Shown one piece after another: positions 8,764-17,225 of a stretch of 64,000 nt of DNA. Position numbers and translations under genes: made by a program. Numbering within the stretch: position 1 is the stretch's first letter; the number at the start of each line of letters is the position of its first letter. The stretch spans positions 1-64,000 of the forward strand of contig NZ_BMDW01000008.1 in assembly GCF_014636175.1 (NCBI RefSeq). The letters run 5' to 3'. Below the pieces are notes generated by a model that worked only from the letters and a program-made list of their open reading frames with translations, had not been told where the DNA came from and searched no databases. Source of the stretch: Sphingomonas psychrolutea (GTDB taxonomy: Bacteria > Pseudomonadota > Alphaproteobacteria > Sphingomonadales > Sphingomonadaceae).

Positions 8764-8821
8764 GGTACAGTCTCCATCGAAAGTGAAAGCGCGCACACGC
8801 CACGCCGAATGGCCGCTGGCT

Positions 8822-10300
8822 CTATGGTGCAGACGGGCTTTCCGCAAGGGCGAGCAATTTTCCCGGGTTCATCAATCCGTGTGGGTCGAGTCCGGTCTTG
8901 ATCGCACGCAGCGCCGCCATTCGCGCGGGCGAGGACAGCCGCGCCAGTTCGCCGCGTTTCATCTGGCCAATCCCGTGTTCAGCCGAGATCGATCCGCCCG
9001 CCGCGACGACAAGGTCATAGACCATGTGGCTGGCGGGCTCGCCCACCTCGGCGCGCCAGCGGGCGGCATCGACGCCGCGTGGCGCGTTGACGTGGAAATG
9101 GACATTGCCGTCGCCCAAATGCCCGAAGGCGCTGGCATGCACGCCGGGGAATGCCGCCTCGACCTGCGCCGCCGCGTGCAGCATGAAATCGGGCATCGCA
9201 TCGACCGGCACTGAGATATCGTGCGCCATGGTCGGCCCCTCGGCGCGTTCCGCCTCCGAAATCGAATCGCGCAGTCGCCAAAATGCCGCGGCTTGCGCTT
9301 CGCTCGCCGCGACCACGCCGTCCTGCGCGAGCCCGGTGGCGAGCACGCCTTGCATCAAATCCTCCAGCGCCGCTTGCGCTGGACCGTCGCCGCCGCTTTG
9401 CGAAACATAATCGACCAGCACCAGCCACGAGTGCGCTCCGGCGAACGGCGGGCGGGTGCCGGGAATATGCTGCAAGACGAGATCGAGCGCGATCTTCGGC
9501 ACGAGCTCGAAACTTTCGATCGCGCTGCCCGAGCGCGCCTCCATCACGCGGAGCGCCTTCAGCGCGGCGGCAGGCGATTCGACCGCGAGCCACCCGGTTG
9601 CCCGGTCATGCACCGCCGGCACCAGCCGCAGCGTCACCGCCGTCACGACCCCGAGCGTCCCCTCGGCCCCGACCAGCAAATGCGTGAGGTCATAGCCGCG
9701 ATTGTCCTTCTTCAGCGCGGCAAGCCCGTCATGGATCGCCCCGTCGGGCAGCACCGCCTCGATCCCTGCCACCAGCGACCGCATCGTCCCGAAGCGCAGC
9801 ACTTGCGTGCCGCCGGCATTGGTCGCGGTCAGCCCGCCGATCGTGGCACTCCCGCGCGCGCCGAGCGTCAGCGGGAAGCGCATCCCCTGCGCGTTGACGG
9901 CATCGTGCAGCGTTTCGAGAATCACCCCGGCCTCGACGACCGCCAATTTCGCCGCCGGATTGATCGACCGAATCCGGTTCATCCGCCGCAGCGACAGGAT
10001 CAGCGCCGAACCATCGGCGGGCGGAGTCGCCCCGCCTACCATCGACGTATTTCCCCCCTGCGGCACCAACGGCACACCAAACTCCCCCGCCAGCCGCACG
10101 ATCGTCGCCACACCTTCGGTCGTGTCAGGCGATAGGATCGCCGCGCTCGCGCCGTGATACCGCCCGCGCCAATCGTCGAGCCAGGGGGCGATGTCGTCCG
10201 GGTCGGTCACCACCGCTTTCTCACCGAGCGCGGTGCGCACGGCTTGGATCAGGCGGGTCTGGCGCTCGATGGCGGTGTCGGTCATGCTGGCGTTCGTCAT
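8822..10300 (-). CDS. FAD-binding oxidoreductase, D-2-hydroxyacid dehydrogenase type (GlcD/DLD-like)
   Basis: This 492-aa flavoprotein is predicted to oxidise a D-2-hydroxy acid. The PCMH FAD domain includes VPQGGNTSMVGGATP, TLGARGSATIGGLTATNAGGT and LLVGAEGTLGVVT. The C-terminal cap has the FGHLGDGNVHFHV metal/substrate motif, SAEHGIGQMKRGEL and the closing MNPGKLL. This pattern fits D-lactate, glycolate or D-2-hydroxyglutarate dehydrogenases, and the substrate cannot be chosen from sequence. The start is uncertain. ATG 10300 and ATG 10285 are both possible and neither has a clear ribosome binding site. The gene is divergent from a small secreted protein gene. Confidence 0.85.
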   Translation of the reverse strand: MTNASMTDTAIERQTRLIQAVRTALGEKAVVTDPDDIAPWLDDWRGRYHGASAAILSPDTTEGVATIVRLAGEFGVPLVPQGGNTSMVGGATPPADGSALILSLRRMNRIRSINPAAKLAVVEAGVILETLHDAVNAQGMRFPLTLGARGSATIGGLTATNAGGTQVLRFGTMRSLVAGIEAVLPDGAIHDGLAALKKDNRGYDLTHLLVGAEGTLGVVTAVTLRLVPAVHDRATGWLAVESPAAALKALRVMEARSGSAIESFELVPKIALDLVLQHIPGTRPPFAGAHSWLVLVDYVSQSGGDGPAQAALEDLMQGVLATGLAQDGVVAASEAQAAAFWRLRDSISEAERAEGPTMAHDISVPVDAMPDFMLHAAAQVEAAFPGVHASAFGHLGDGNVHFHVNAPRGVDAARWRAEVGEPASHMVYDLVVAAGGSISAEHGIGQMKRGELARLSSPARMAALRAIKTGLDPHGLMNPGKLLALAESPSAP

Positions 10301-10381
10301 TACGGGCGGTCTATCATTGTGGCGCGCGCGTTGCCAATTCATCCGACGTTCAAGCATAGAAGGTATCGCTGGAGTCGATCT

Positions 10382-10837
10382 ATGCCCAAAGCCGCGTTTC
10401 CTGCCCTGCTGCTTTTGACGCTGACCCCGGCCGCCTCGGCTGAGGTCGGGCAATGGGACGGTGCGGAACTCGCGCAGCTGACGATCCACCAACGCATCGT
10501 GATCCGCATTCCGCGCATCCTTGGTGGGCGACCGGAGCAGCGTTCGGAACCGCCCGCAATCCGCTGGAGCGAGAAAAAGGGACCGCGTTGCGTTCCGATG
10601 GATGCGCTCGAAGGCGCGATCATCACCGGCAGCGACAGCGTCGATCTGATCGTCGCGGACGGCACGCGGCTGCGCGCCGGATTCGACGACAATTGCCCCG
10701 CGCTCGATTTCTATTCGGGTCTGTATGTAAAGGGCACGGCTGACGGGATGATCTGCGCCGACCGCGACTCGATCCGCTCGCGCTCGGGCAGCGCATGCCG
10801 GATCGACGGATTCAAGCGCTTGGTGGCGAAGCGATAG
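10382..10837 (+). CDS. Small secreted protein of unknown function
   Basis: This 151-aa protein has an N-terminal signal peptide (MPKAAFPALLLLTLTPAASA, predicted cleavage after the last Ala) and a mature part with four Cys residues (RCVPMD, DNCPALDF, MICADRD, SACRID) that could form two disulfides in the periplasm. ATG 10382 follows GGAG at 7 bp. No domain was recognised. Similar short Cys-containing periplasmic proteins are common in sphingomonads, but no function is known to me. Confidence 0.65.
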   Translation: MPKAAFPALLLLTLTPAASAEVGQWDGAELAQLTIHQRIVIRIPRILGGRPEQRSEPPAIRWSEKKGPRCVPMDALEGAIITGSDSVDLIVADGTRLRAGFDDNCPALDFYSGLYVKGTADGMICADRDSIRSRSGSACRIDGFKRLVAKR

Positions 10838-10934
10838 GGCGGCGCCCACCCGTTTACCTTGACATTTCGCGCCTGATCGGCAAGCGCTTTGCTCGTCCTA
10901 GCGCTCTCGCCCGGACGCTTTTTCCGGACACCGC

Positions 10935-12407
10935 ATGACTTTTGCCGACCTCGGCCTTTCCGACGAACTCCAACGCGCCGTCAATGAGTCGGGCTACACC
11001 GAGCCGACTCCGATCCAGGCGAGCGCGATTCCTTCGATCCTGATGGGCCGTGACCTTGTCGCCGTCGCGCAGACCGGCACCGGCAAGACCGCTGCCTTCG
11101 TGCTGCCGATGATCGACATCCTGGGCGAAGGCCGGAGCCGCGCGCGCATGCCGCGCACGCTGATCCTCGAGCCGACGCGCGAACTCGCCGCGCAAGTCGC
11201 CGAGAATTTCGAGAAATACGGCAAATATCACAAACTCTCGATGGCACTGCTGATTGGCGGCGTATCGATGGGGGATCAGACCGCCGCGCTTGAAAAGGGC
11301 GTCGACGTGCTGATCGCGACGCCGGGCCGCTTGATGGATCTGTTCGGGCGCGGGAAAATCCTGCTGACCGGCTGCTCGATGCTGGTGATCGACGAGGCCG
11401 ACCGGATGCTCGACATGGGGTTCATCCCCGATATCGAGGAAATCTGCACCAAGCTGCCCAAGACGCGCCAGACGCTGCTCTTCTCGGCGACGATGCCGCC
11501 GCCGATCAAGAAGCTCGCGGACAAATTCCTCGACAACCCCAAGACGATCGAGGTCGCGCGCCCTGCCACCGCCAATATCAACATCAAGCAGTGGCTCGTC
11601 CCCGTTACCGCCGCCAAGAAGCGCGACCGGCTGATCGCGCTGCTCCGGTCGGAAGACGTGCAGACCGGGATCATTTTTTCGAACCGCAAGACGACGGTGC
11701 GCGAGCTCAACAAGGCGCTGCAACGCGCCGGCTTCGCGTCGAGCGAAATCCACGGCGACATGGAGCAATCGCAACGCATCGCCGAACTCGACCGCTTCAA
11801 GAAAGGCGAGGTCAAGATCCTCGTCGCGTCCGATGTCGCCGCGCGCGGGATCGACATCAAGGGCGTCAGCCACGTCTTCAATTTTGACGCGCCGTGGCAC
11901 CCGGACGATTACATCCACCGCATCGGCCGCACCGGCCGCGCGGGCGCGACGGGCATAGCGTTCACCTTCGCGACCCCCGACGATGCCGAGAATATCCAGA
12001 ATATCGAGAAGCTGACCGGGCTGAAGATCGAACGCTACGAACCGGGCGATGCGCCGGTGGCGGACGACGTAGCAGCGCCGCAAGAGGCCGCGCCACGCGG
12101 TCGCGGCCGTGCGAAGAAGCCCGCCGCCAAGCCGGTGGCTGCGCCAGTCGAGGTCGAAGCAGCCCCGGTCGAGGCCGAGCGACCTTCCCGCACCCCGCGT
12201 CCGCCGCGCGAAGAGCGGCCCGCCCGTGACGAACGTCCGGCGCGCGAGGCCCGCCCGCCGCGCGAGGAACGCCCCGCCCGCGACAGCCGCCCCCCGCGCG
12301 ACGAGCGTCCGGCCCGGACCGAGCAACCGCCGCTCGCCGACGCGCCCGACGATGGCGGCTGGAACGGCCCGATGCCGAGCTTCCTGCTGGCCAAGATCAC
12401 CGAATAG
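10935..12407 (+). CDS. DEAD-box ATP-dependent RNA helicase (RhlE-type)
   Basis: This 490-aa RNA helicase shows all the usual motifs in order: Q motif (GYTEPTPIQASAIP), motif I AQTGTGKT, PTRELA, TPGRLMD, DEAD in VIDEADRMLDMGF, SAT, IIFSNRK, VASDVAARGIDI and HRIGRTGRAG. After residue 370 comes a low-complexity tail of repeated RPPREERPARDER-like units. Such basic tails bind RNA in RhlE/CsdA-type helicases that act in RNA turnover, ribosome assembly and cold growth. The DUF1289 gene follows 11 bp downstream. Confidence 0.9.
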   Translation: MTFADLGLSDELQRAVNESGYTEPTPIQASAIPSILMGRDLVAVAQTGTGKTAAFVLPMIDILGEGRSRARMPRTLILEPTRELAAQVAENFEKYGKYHKLSMALLIGGVSMGDQTAALEKGVDVLIATPGRLMDLFGRGKILLTGCSMLVIDEADRMLDMGFIPDIEEICTKLPKTRQTLLFSATMPPPIKKLADKFLDNPKTIEVARPATANINIKQWLVPVTAAKKRDRLIALLRSEDVQTGIIFSNRKTTVRELNKALQRAGFASSEIHGDMEQSQRIAELDRFKKGEVKILVASDVAARGIDIKGVSHVFNFDAPWHPDDYIHRIGRTGRAGATGIAFTFATPDDAENIQNIEKLTGLKIERYEPGDAPVADDVAAPQEAAPRGRGRAKKPAAKPVAAPVEVEAAPVEAERPSRTPRPPREERPARDERPAREARPPREERPARDSRPPRDERPARTEQPPLADAPDDGGWNGPMPSFLLAKITE

Positions 12408-12418
12408 GGTCGCGCGGT

Positions 12419-12616
12419 GTGGCCGACTTTATCGAGCGCCTGCCCGTGATCGAAAGCCCGTGCATCAATATTTGCGACATTGATGCGGCCAGCGACGTGT
12501 GCCGCGGTTGCGCCCGCACGCTCGACGAGATCGCATCCTGGGGCAGCGCCACGGCCGAATGGCGCGCGGCGGTGATGGCGGCATTGCCGGGGCGGCGGAA
12601 CCCAGCCGTCGATTGA
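12419..12616 (+). CDS. DUF1289 domain protein
   Basis: This 65-aa protein has the DUF1289 pattern: SPCINICDID then VCRGCARTLDEIASW, four Cys that may bind a metal. It starts with GTG at 12419, 11 bp after the helicase stop, and probably shares its transcript. The function of the family is unknown. Confidence 0.8.
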   Translation: MADFIERLPVIESPCINICDIDAASDVCRGCARTLDEIASWGSATAEWRAAVMAALPGRRNPAVD

Positions 12617-12635
12617 AAGCGATCCGTCCTGAGAT

Positions 12636-13256
12636 TTACGCCGACGCCGCCGCCGCGATCAACGCATCATCGATCGCGCCCGCCCGCTTATACGCCGGAC
12701 GCGCCAAAATCCGCCCGAGATACGCCTCGAACGCAGCCCGCTTCGGCAGCGAGCCGAACTGCACGCCCCACGCCACTTGCGATCCGGCATAGACATCCAC
12801 CGCGGTGAACCGCTCCCCCGCAAGATAGCTATGTGCCGACACCGCTTTCTCCAGCGTATCGACCACGAAATCGAGATTGCCGTAACCGGCCATACGCTGC
12901 TGGTCGGCGGTCGGCGCGAACCCCATCGAACGGTTGGTGACGGCCTGTTCGGCCGGCCCTGCCGCGTAGAACATCCAACGGTAATAGGCTGCGCGTTCGT
13001 TCGGCATCGGCGCAAGACCCGCCTCGGGAAAAGCCTCTGCCAAATACGTGCAGATCGCAGCACCTTCGGTGATGACATCGCCGTCATGGACGATCGCGGG
13101 CACCTTCCCCATCGGGTTGATCGATAGATACGGTTCGGCCTTCATCGTCGTCGCATAATCGAGCACGACGGTTTCATACGGTGCGCCGACTTCTTCCAGC
13201 ATCCAGCGGACGATCCGCCCGCGCGACATCGGGTTGGTGTAAAAAGTGAGGCTCAT
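12636..13256 (-). CDS. Glutathione S-transferase family protein
   Basis: This 206-aa GST-fold protein has an N-terminal thioredoxin-like domain starting MSLTFYTNPMSRGRIVRWML, the cis-Pro region MGKVPAIV, the EGAAICTYLAE glutathione motif and a C-terminal helical domain (FTAVDVYAGSQVAWG). ATG 13256 is preceded by GGAGGGATGCT. It lies 13 bp downstream of the dienelactone hydrolase gene on the same strand, so the two probably form a detoxification or degradation operon. The substrate is unknown. Confidence 0.85.
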   Translation of the reverse strand: MSLTFYTNPMSRGRIVRWMLEEVGAPYETVVLDYATTMKAEPYLSINPMGKVPAIVHDGDVITEGAAICTYLAEAFPEAGLAPMPNERAAYYRWMFYAAGPAEQAVTNRSMGFAPTADQQRMAGYGNLDFVVDTLEKAVSAHSYLAGERFTAVDVYAGSQVAWGVQFGSLPKRAAFEAYLGRILARPAYKRAGAIDDALIAAAASA

Positions 13257-13269
13257 AGCATCCCTCCGC

Positions 13270-14142
13270 TCAGAGCGATTTGGCGAACAAGGCGAGCATC
13301 CGCGCCCACGCCCGGTCGGCTTGCGCGGCGTCATAGACACGGCTGTCGGGCGGGCACCAGCCATGCATCGTGCCGGCATAAACCTCGATCTCGGCCGGGA
13401 GTTTGGCGGCGGCGAAATTGGCGCGCAGCGTATCCTTGTCGGTCGGCGCGCGCGCATCGTCATTCGCCGCGATCGCGATCAGATAGCGCGCTTTCATCTG
13501 CGGGATCAGCATGTTGGGGCTGCCCGGCTGCGTGCCGACTAGTCCGCCGCCATGGAACGTCGCGCCCGCCTTGATCCGCTTCGGGTTGGCGGCAGCCGTG
13601 CGGAACACCATCGGCCCGCCCATGCAATAGCCGGTGGTGCCAAGCCCGCGTTTCGTGTCGACCTGCGGGTGCGCGTCGAGAAAGGCGGTGAACGCCAGCG
13701 CGTCACGCACCGTTCCCTCGGGGCTGAGCGCCTTCACATACGGCCCGATCTTGGCGCGCACCGCGGGCTGGTCATAGCTTTCGCCGGGTGCAAGGAACGG
13801 CGCCTTCACAGACCGGTAGAACTGGTTGACGACCAGCACGGCATAGCCGCTTTGCGCCAGCCGATCGGCCATTTGCCGGAACGCCGGACGAAGGCCCATA
13901 ATGTCGGGCCAGATCAGCACACCAGGGGCTTTGCCCGTCGCAGGGGCCACGAAATAGGCATCAGCCTTGCCGTCAGGTGTATCGATCATCACGTCTTTGC
14001 CGGAGATCGGCTTGGCATTGGCGGGTGCCGGAAGGAGCATCGTGAGACCTGCCGCGCCTGCCATCGCCCCGAAGCTGCGCCGCGTGACAGCCGCTCCGCC
14101 AACCTGGGCGTCATTGTCGGCTGCGGTAAACTCGTCGCACAT
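13270..14142 (-). CDS. Dienelactone hydrolase family protein with Tat-like leader
   Basis: This 290-aa alpha/beta hydrolase has a nucleophile Cys in the elbow motif TTGYCMGGPMV, a catalytic Asp region (IAANDDARAPTD) and a His in YAGTMHGWCPPDS, matching the Cys-Asp-His triad of dienelactone hydrolases. An N-terminal TRRSFGAMAGAAGLTMLLPA segment looks like a twin-arginine leader, although only two Arg precede the hydrophobic stretch, so export is inferred. It is upstream of a GST in the same direction. The physiological lactone or ester is unknown. Confidence 0.85.
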   Translation of the reverse strand: MCDEFTAADNDAQVGGAAVTRRSFGAMAGAAGLTMLLPAPANAKPISGKDVMIDTPDGKADAYFVAPATGKAPGVLIWPDIMGLRPAFRQMADRLAQSGYAVLVVNQFYRSVKAPFLAPGESYDQPAVRAKIGPYVKALSPEGTVRDALAFTAFLDAHPQVDTKRGLGTTGYCMGGPMVFRTAAANPKRIKAGATFHGGGLVGTQPGSPNMLIPQMKARYLIAIAANDDARAPTDKDTLRANFAAAKLPAEIEVYAGTMHGWCPPDSRVYDAAQADRAWARMLALFAKSL

Positions 14143-14190
14143 CGGTGTCTCTCCTCGCGATTCGCCCCCCGGCGCGAGCGCTAGCCTAAC

Positions 14191-15282
14191 CTAGGCCGCG
14201 CGATACCACCACACGCCGTCCTCGACCGTCTTTGTCGCACGTCCCTCGACTTCGAGCCGTCGCAAATGCGCCTGCGATTCGCCGGTCGCCATCCCCAACA
14301 TGTCGGGGCCGATCGCGCGCCGGAACAGCCGCCCGAAACAATCGATCGCACGGCGTGGCTCGGCGAGGAATACCGCAAGTTCATCGAGCCGCTCGCGATG
14401 TTCGCGGTCCATCGCATCGAGCCGCGCGTGCAGCCCGGTGAACGGGTCACCGTGCCCCGGCAACACCAGCACATCGTCGGGCAAACCCTTCAGCTTCGCG
14501 ATCGAATCGAACCATTCGCCCAGTGGATCGGCATTGGGCTCGGTCACGCCGAGCGAGACGTTGGGGCTGATCCGCGGCAACACTTGGTCGCCCGCGATCA
14601 GCACTTTGCCCAGCGGGTCGTAAAGGCAGGCATGTTCGGGGCTGTGCCCCGATCCGACGACGATTTGCCAGTCGGTCGCGCCGATGCGCAGCGTGTCGCC
14701 ATCCTTGATCCGGGTGTAGCCAAGCGGCAGCGCGGTGACGATCTGCCGGAATCCGGCCCAGCCGCGGGTCGCGGCATGTGCGATCTGCTCGACATCCCAT
14801 CCTGCGGCCACACGCATCGCGGTCACGTCGTCGGGCACCGCGTCGCGCGCATCCGCCCTGAGCATTTGCGCGCTCAGCCATTCGCCGCGCGTCATCACCA
14901 CCGGGCAAGCGTGCTTGTCGTGCATCCACCCGGCCAGACCGATATGATCGGGGTGGAAATGCGTGCCGATCATCTTGGTCACGCGCACGCCCGCGAGCGG
15001 CCCCTTCCACAGCGTCTTCCACGCGGCGCGGGCGTCGGACGTGTTCATGCCGGTATCGATCAGCGCGAGGCCCTCGCCTTGCGCATCGTGATCGTCGAGC
15101 AGCCAGCAATTGACGTGCTTCAACGGCCCGGGAACGTGCAGCCGCACCCAGCGCACGCCGGGGGCCACCGTCATCACCGCCCCCGCCGCCGGTTCGGCCC
15201 CGCCGAACGGGTAAGTCAGGCCTTTATGGCTGGTCGGGACAAAGGATTGGTCGGGCGCCTGCGCCGCTGCTGCAATGGACAT
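14191..15282 (-). CDS. MBL-fold metallohydrolase with C-terminal winged helix
   Basis: This 363-aa metallo-beta-lactamase-fold enzyme shows the binuclear Zn motif GTHFHPDHIG, further ligands in GSGHSPEHACLYD and IAGDQVLP, and a terminal His in LVLPGHGDPF. The last 80 residues (ATGESQAHLRRLEVEGRATKT) form a winged helix seen in LACTB2/YobT-like members. It probably hydrolyses a thioester or ester, and no substrate is visible. It is followed by the dienelactone hydrolase on the same strand 48 bp away. Confidence 0.85.
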   Translation of the reverse strand: MSIAAAAQAPDQSFVPTSHKGLTYPFGGAEPAAGAVMTVAPGVRWVRLHVPGPLKHVNCWLLDDHDAQGEGLALIDTGMNTSDARAAWKTLWKGPLAGVRVTKMIGTHFHPDHIGLAGWMHDKHACPVVMTRGEWLSAQMLRADARDAVPDDVTAMRVAAGWDVEQIAHAATRGWAGFRQIVTALPLGYTRIKDGDTLRIGATDWQIVVGSGHSPEHACLYDPLGKVLIAGDQVLPRISPNVSLGVTEPNADPLGEWFDSIAKLKGLPDDVLVLPGHGDPFTGLHARLDAMDREHRERLDELAVFLAEPRRAIDCFGRLFRRAIGPDMLGMATGESQAHLRRLEVEGRATKTVEDGVWWYRAA

Positions 15283-15314
15283 GATCGGCGACTAGCGCGA
15301 CCGCGCTGCGCAAG

Positions 15315-15983
15315 TCACGCTTTTCCTAAGGCTGCGGTGACCGAGCCCTCGCCCAGCACAAGGCGCAGCACGTCATCGGGGCGTTCGAACAGGAAATCGG
15401 GCTGCAACTGCGTCAGCGCTTCGCGATTGGCATAGCCCCACAGCACCGCCCCCGAATGGACACCGACCTTCTTGGCAGCGGCCACGTCGCGCGTCTCATC
15501 CCCGATCGATAGGACGTCCGATGGCGCGATCTTGGTCTTGCGCAGCACGCGGCGATAGCGCGGAGCCTTGCCGAACAACGACGCGCCGCATTCGAACCGC
15601 TCGAACAGCGCGGCATTGTCCGGCCCCAGGATCGCGCGCGCATTGCGTTCGGCATTCGAGGTGACGAGCGCCATCCGCACGCCGCTTTCCGCCAGCTGCC
15701 GCAGCACCGGCACGATCCCGTCGAACAGCGCGATCCGGTCGGTCTGCTGCGCCAGCAGTGCATGGACATAGCGACCGATCGCGGGAAGCTTCCAGCGCGG
15801 GATGCCGAGGTGGCGGATCACTTCGCTCGACGAGCGTCCGCGCAACAGTTCAACTTCGTCCGCCGCGACGCTCTGAAACTTGAAGCGCTCGGCAAGGTGA
15901 TCGGCGATCGACAGGAACCAGTCGCCGCTATCGGCCAGCGTCCCGTCGAAATCGAAGATGACCAGGGCGTAGCGCGGGCTCAC
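15315..15983 (-). CDS. HAD-family hydrolase (phosphoglycolate phosphatase-like)
   Basis: This 222-aa HAD phosphatase has motif I VIFDFDGTLADS with the nucleophile Asp, motif II VTSNAE, a Lys in LFGKAPRYRR, and motif III SIGDETRDVAAAKK. The helical cap lies between motifs I and II. It resembles Gph/PhnX-like phosphatases, and the substrate is not predictable. It begins 10 bp after the EF-hand gene on the same strand, suggesting one transcript. Confidence 0.85.
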   Translation of the reverse strand: MSPRYALVIFDFDGTLADSGDWFLSIADHLAERFKFQSVAADEVELLRGRSSSEVIRHLGIPRWKLPAIGRYVHALLAQQTDRIALFDGIVPVLRQLAESGVRMALVTSNAERNARAILGPDNAALFERFECGASLFGKAPRYRRVLRKTKIAPSDVLSIGDETRDVAAAKKVGVHSGAVLWGYANREALTQLQPDFLFERPDDVLRLVLGEGSVTAALGKA

Positions 15984-15992
15984 AAACGGCGC

Positions 15993-16505
15993 TTAGCGCG
16001 GTTCTGCGCCGCGACCGCGGCCTTTTTTACTACTCCCGCCTTCCGGGAAAGCGCCGGCACGAATCGTGAGCAATTCGGCACGGGTCGCGGCATTGTCCTT
16101 GTCGACGTCGAACCGGTCGAACAGGCTCGCGAACTGCGCCTCAAGCTCGGGCAGCGTGATCCGGTTGTCGCCGTCGCGGTCAACTCCGAACGGGCTCGGC
16201 AACGCATTTCGGTCGCCCAGCCATTTCAGCGCCCAATCGGCATAACCGATATAGCCGATCGATCCGACATGGCCGCTATCGGCATCGGCAAAGCTTCGCG
16301 CGACGCACGCGGTCAGCTCGTCCCGCGTCGTGCGACCGTCGCCATTGGCATCGCACGCGGCGATGAACATCGCGGCAGGTTCAGCGACGATCGTCGCGGC
16401 GGGCTGGCGTTGCTGCGGAGTCAGCGGTGGGGGCGCTACCGTCGGCGCGGTCTGCGCCGAAAGCGGGGCAGCGAACGCGAGCATCAGAACAGGCAGCACG
16501 CGCAT
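15993..16505 (-). CDS. Secreted EF-hand calcium-binding protein
   Basis: This 170-aa protein has a signal peptide (MRVLPVLMLAFAAPLSAQ) and three EF-hand loops: DANGDGRTTRDE, DRDGDNRITLPE and the less regular DVDKDNAATRAE. A role in periplasmic Ca2+ binding is inferred. ATG 16505 follows GAGGAG and overlaps the stop of the QueA-tail mini-ORF (TGATG), so its translation may be coupled to that reading frame. The C-terminus is Lys/Arg/Gly-rich. Confidence 0.8.
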   Translation of the reverse strand: MRVLPVLMLAFAAPLSAQTAPTVAPPPLTPQQRQPAATIVAEPAAMFIAACDANGDGRTTRDELTACVARSFADADSGHVGSIGYIGYADWALKWLGDRNALPSPFGVDRDGDNRITLPELEAQFASLFDRFDVDKDNAATRAELLTIRAGAFPEGGSSKKGRGRGAEPR

Positions 16506-16663
16506 CAACGCTCCTCGGGTGGCAGCAACAGACTCGCATCGCCATAGTGGTAGCGTCGATAGCCGTCTCGGATCGCCTGCGCAAACGCCCGCTGTCCACC
16601 GTTGCGGACCAGGCACGCAATGGCCAATTTCAAGTCTAGCAATCGCGGATAACCGGTGCTCAT
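16505..16663 (-). CDS. QueA C-terminal-like mini-ORF (52 codons)
   Basis: Translation gives a 52-aa peptide ending AFAQAIRDGYRRYHYGDASL followed by LLPPEER. The queA gene of this window ends [20 protein letters not shown] followed by LLLA. The matching YGDASLLL tail is the conserved QueA C-terminus, so this is either a remnant of a second queA copy or a small protein built from that end. The upstream frame is closed at 16703-16705. The stop overlaps the ATG of the EF-hand gene (TGATG). No strong ribosome binding site is seen. A start at 16663 is a guess. Confidence 0.5.
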   Translation of the reverse strand: MSTGYPRLLDLKLAIACLVRNGGQRAFAQAIRDGYRRYHYGDASLLLPPEER

Positions 16664-16757
16664 CGATCGTCTGCGCCCCCAATCCAGACGGCATATCTTC
16701 GATCAGCTCGCCCCCTCATCGCGATCATAGTCAAATAAAGATCCGGCCGCGAAAGAA

Positions 16758-17225
16758 TTGTTCACTGATTACGTTGTAATTATCATAAATATTGGTCACG
16801 TGGAATTCGCGGGGGCAGCAGGGGAATTAGGCGCAGTGACCGATATCGTCTACATTCCGCTTGGAATCGAGTGCTTTAAAGATCGGCATCGGGTTGGTAA
16901 AAACCTGTTTTTTGGCACAGAAATCGACTGTCGATCCGGCGTTGAGACTCGGCGCGTTCGACACCTGTCGGCGACCCGCGCGGTCATCGGCCACCTAAAA
17001 TTTCGGGGATTCGATCCAATCGACGCTCATGTCGTCCGAGCGACAGAGAAGGATTTCGGCGCTCTCTTCGCGTCTCCGATCGATCCGGCGCTTTGCCGTA
17101 GAGCCATCCCCCCCCAGTCCAAAAATTCGGCGAAGGACTATGTGTCATGCCAGTTGGAGCGCAAGCGGCGAGCGGGTTGGGATAGCGCTTCGACCATCAA
17201 CGGTCCGGCGGCATCTAGATTGTGA
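16758..17225 (+). CDS. Degenerate PilZ-like protein (uncertain)
   Basis: This open frame of 155 aa lies in a lower-GC stretch and has a weak PilZ look. It reads KNLFFGTEIDCRSGVETRRV, then RHLSATRAVIG in place of the (D/N)xSxxG signature, then DFGALFASPIDPALCRRAI, which matches the closing strand of alphaproteobacterial PilZ domains. The signature Gly is replaced by Arg and the middle is short, so c-di-GMP binding is probably lost. The TTG start is a guess. The stop overlaps the GTG start of the TadG-like gene by four bases (GTGA). It may be a decaying gene, and a chance frame is not excluded. Confidence 0.35.
   Translation: MFTDYVVIIINIGHVEFAGAAGELGAVTDIVYIPLGIECFKDRHRVGKNLFFGTEIDCRSGVETRRVRHLSATRAVIGHLKFRGFDPIDAHVVRATEKDFGALFASPIDPALCRRAIPPQSKNSAKDYVSCQLERKRRAGWDSASTINGPAASRL

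Noticed and set aside
10854..12326. Open frame opposite the DEAD-box helicase
   Set aside because: All helicase motifs are on the plus strand, and the antisense product is low complexity.
12180..12340. Tandem repeats at the end of the helicase gene considered as a CRISPR-like array
   Set aside because: The repeats are in frame, encode RPPREE/RPARDE units and lack spacers. No CRISPR array was seen anywhere in the window.
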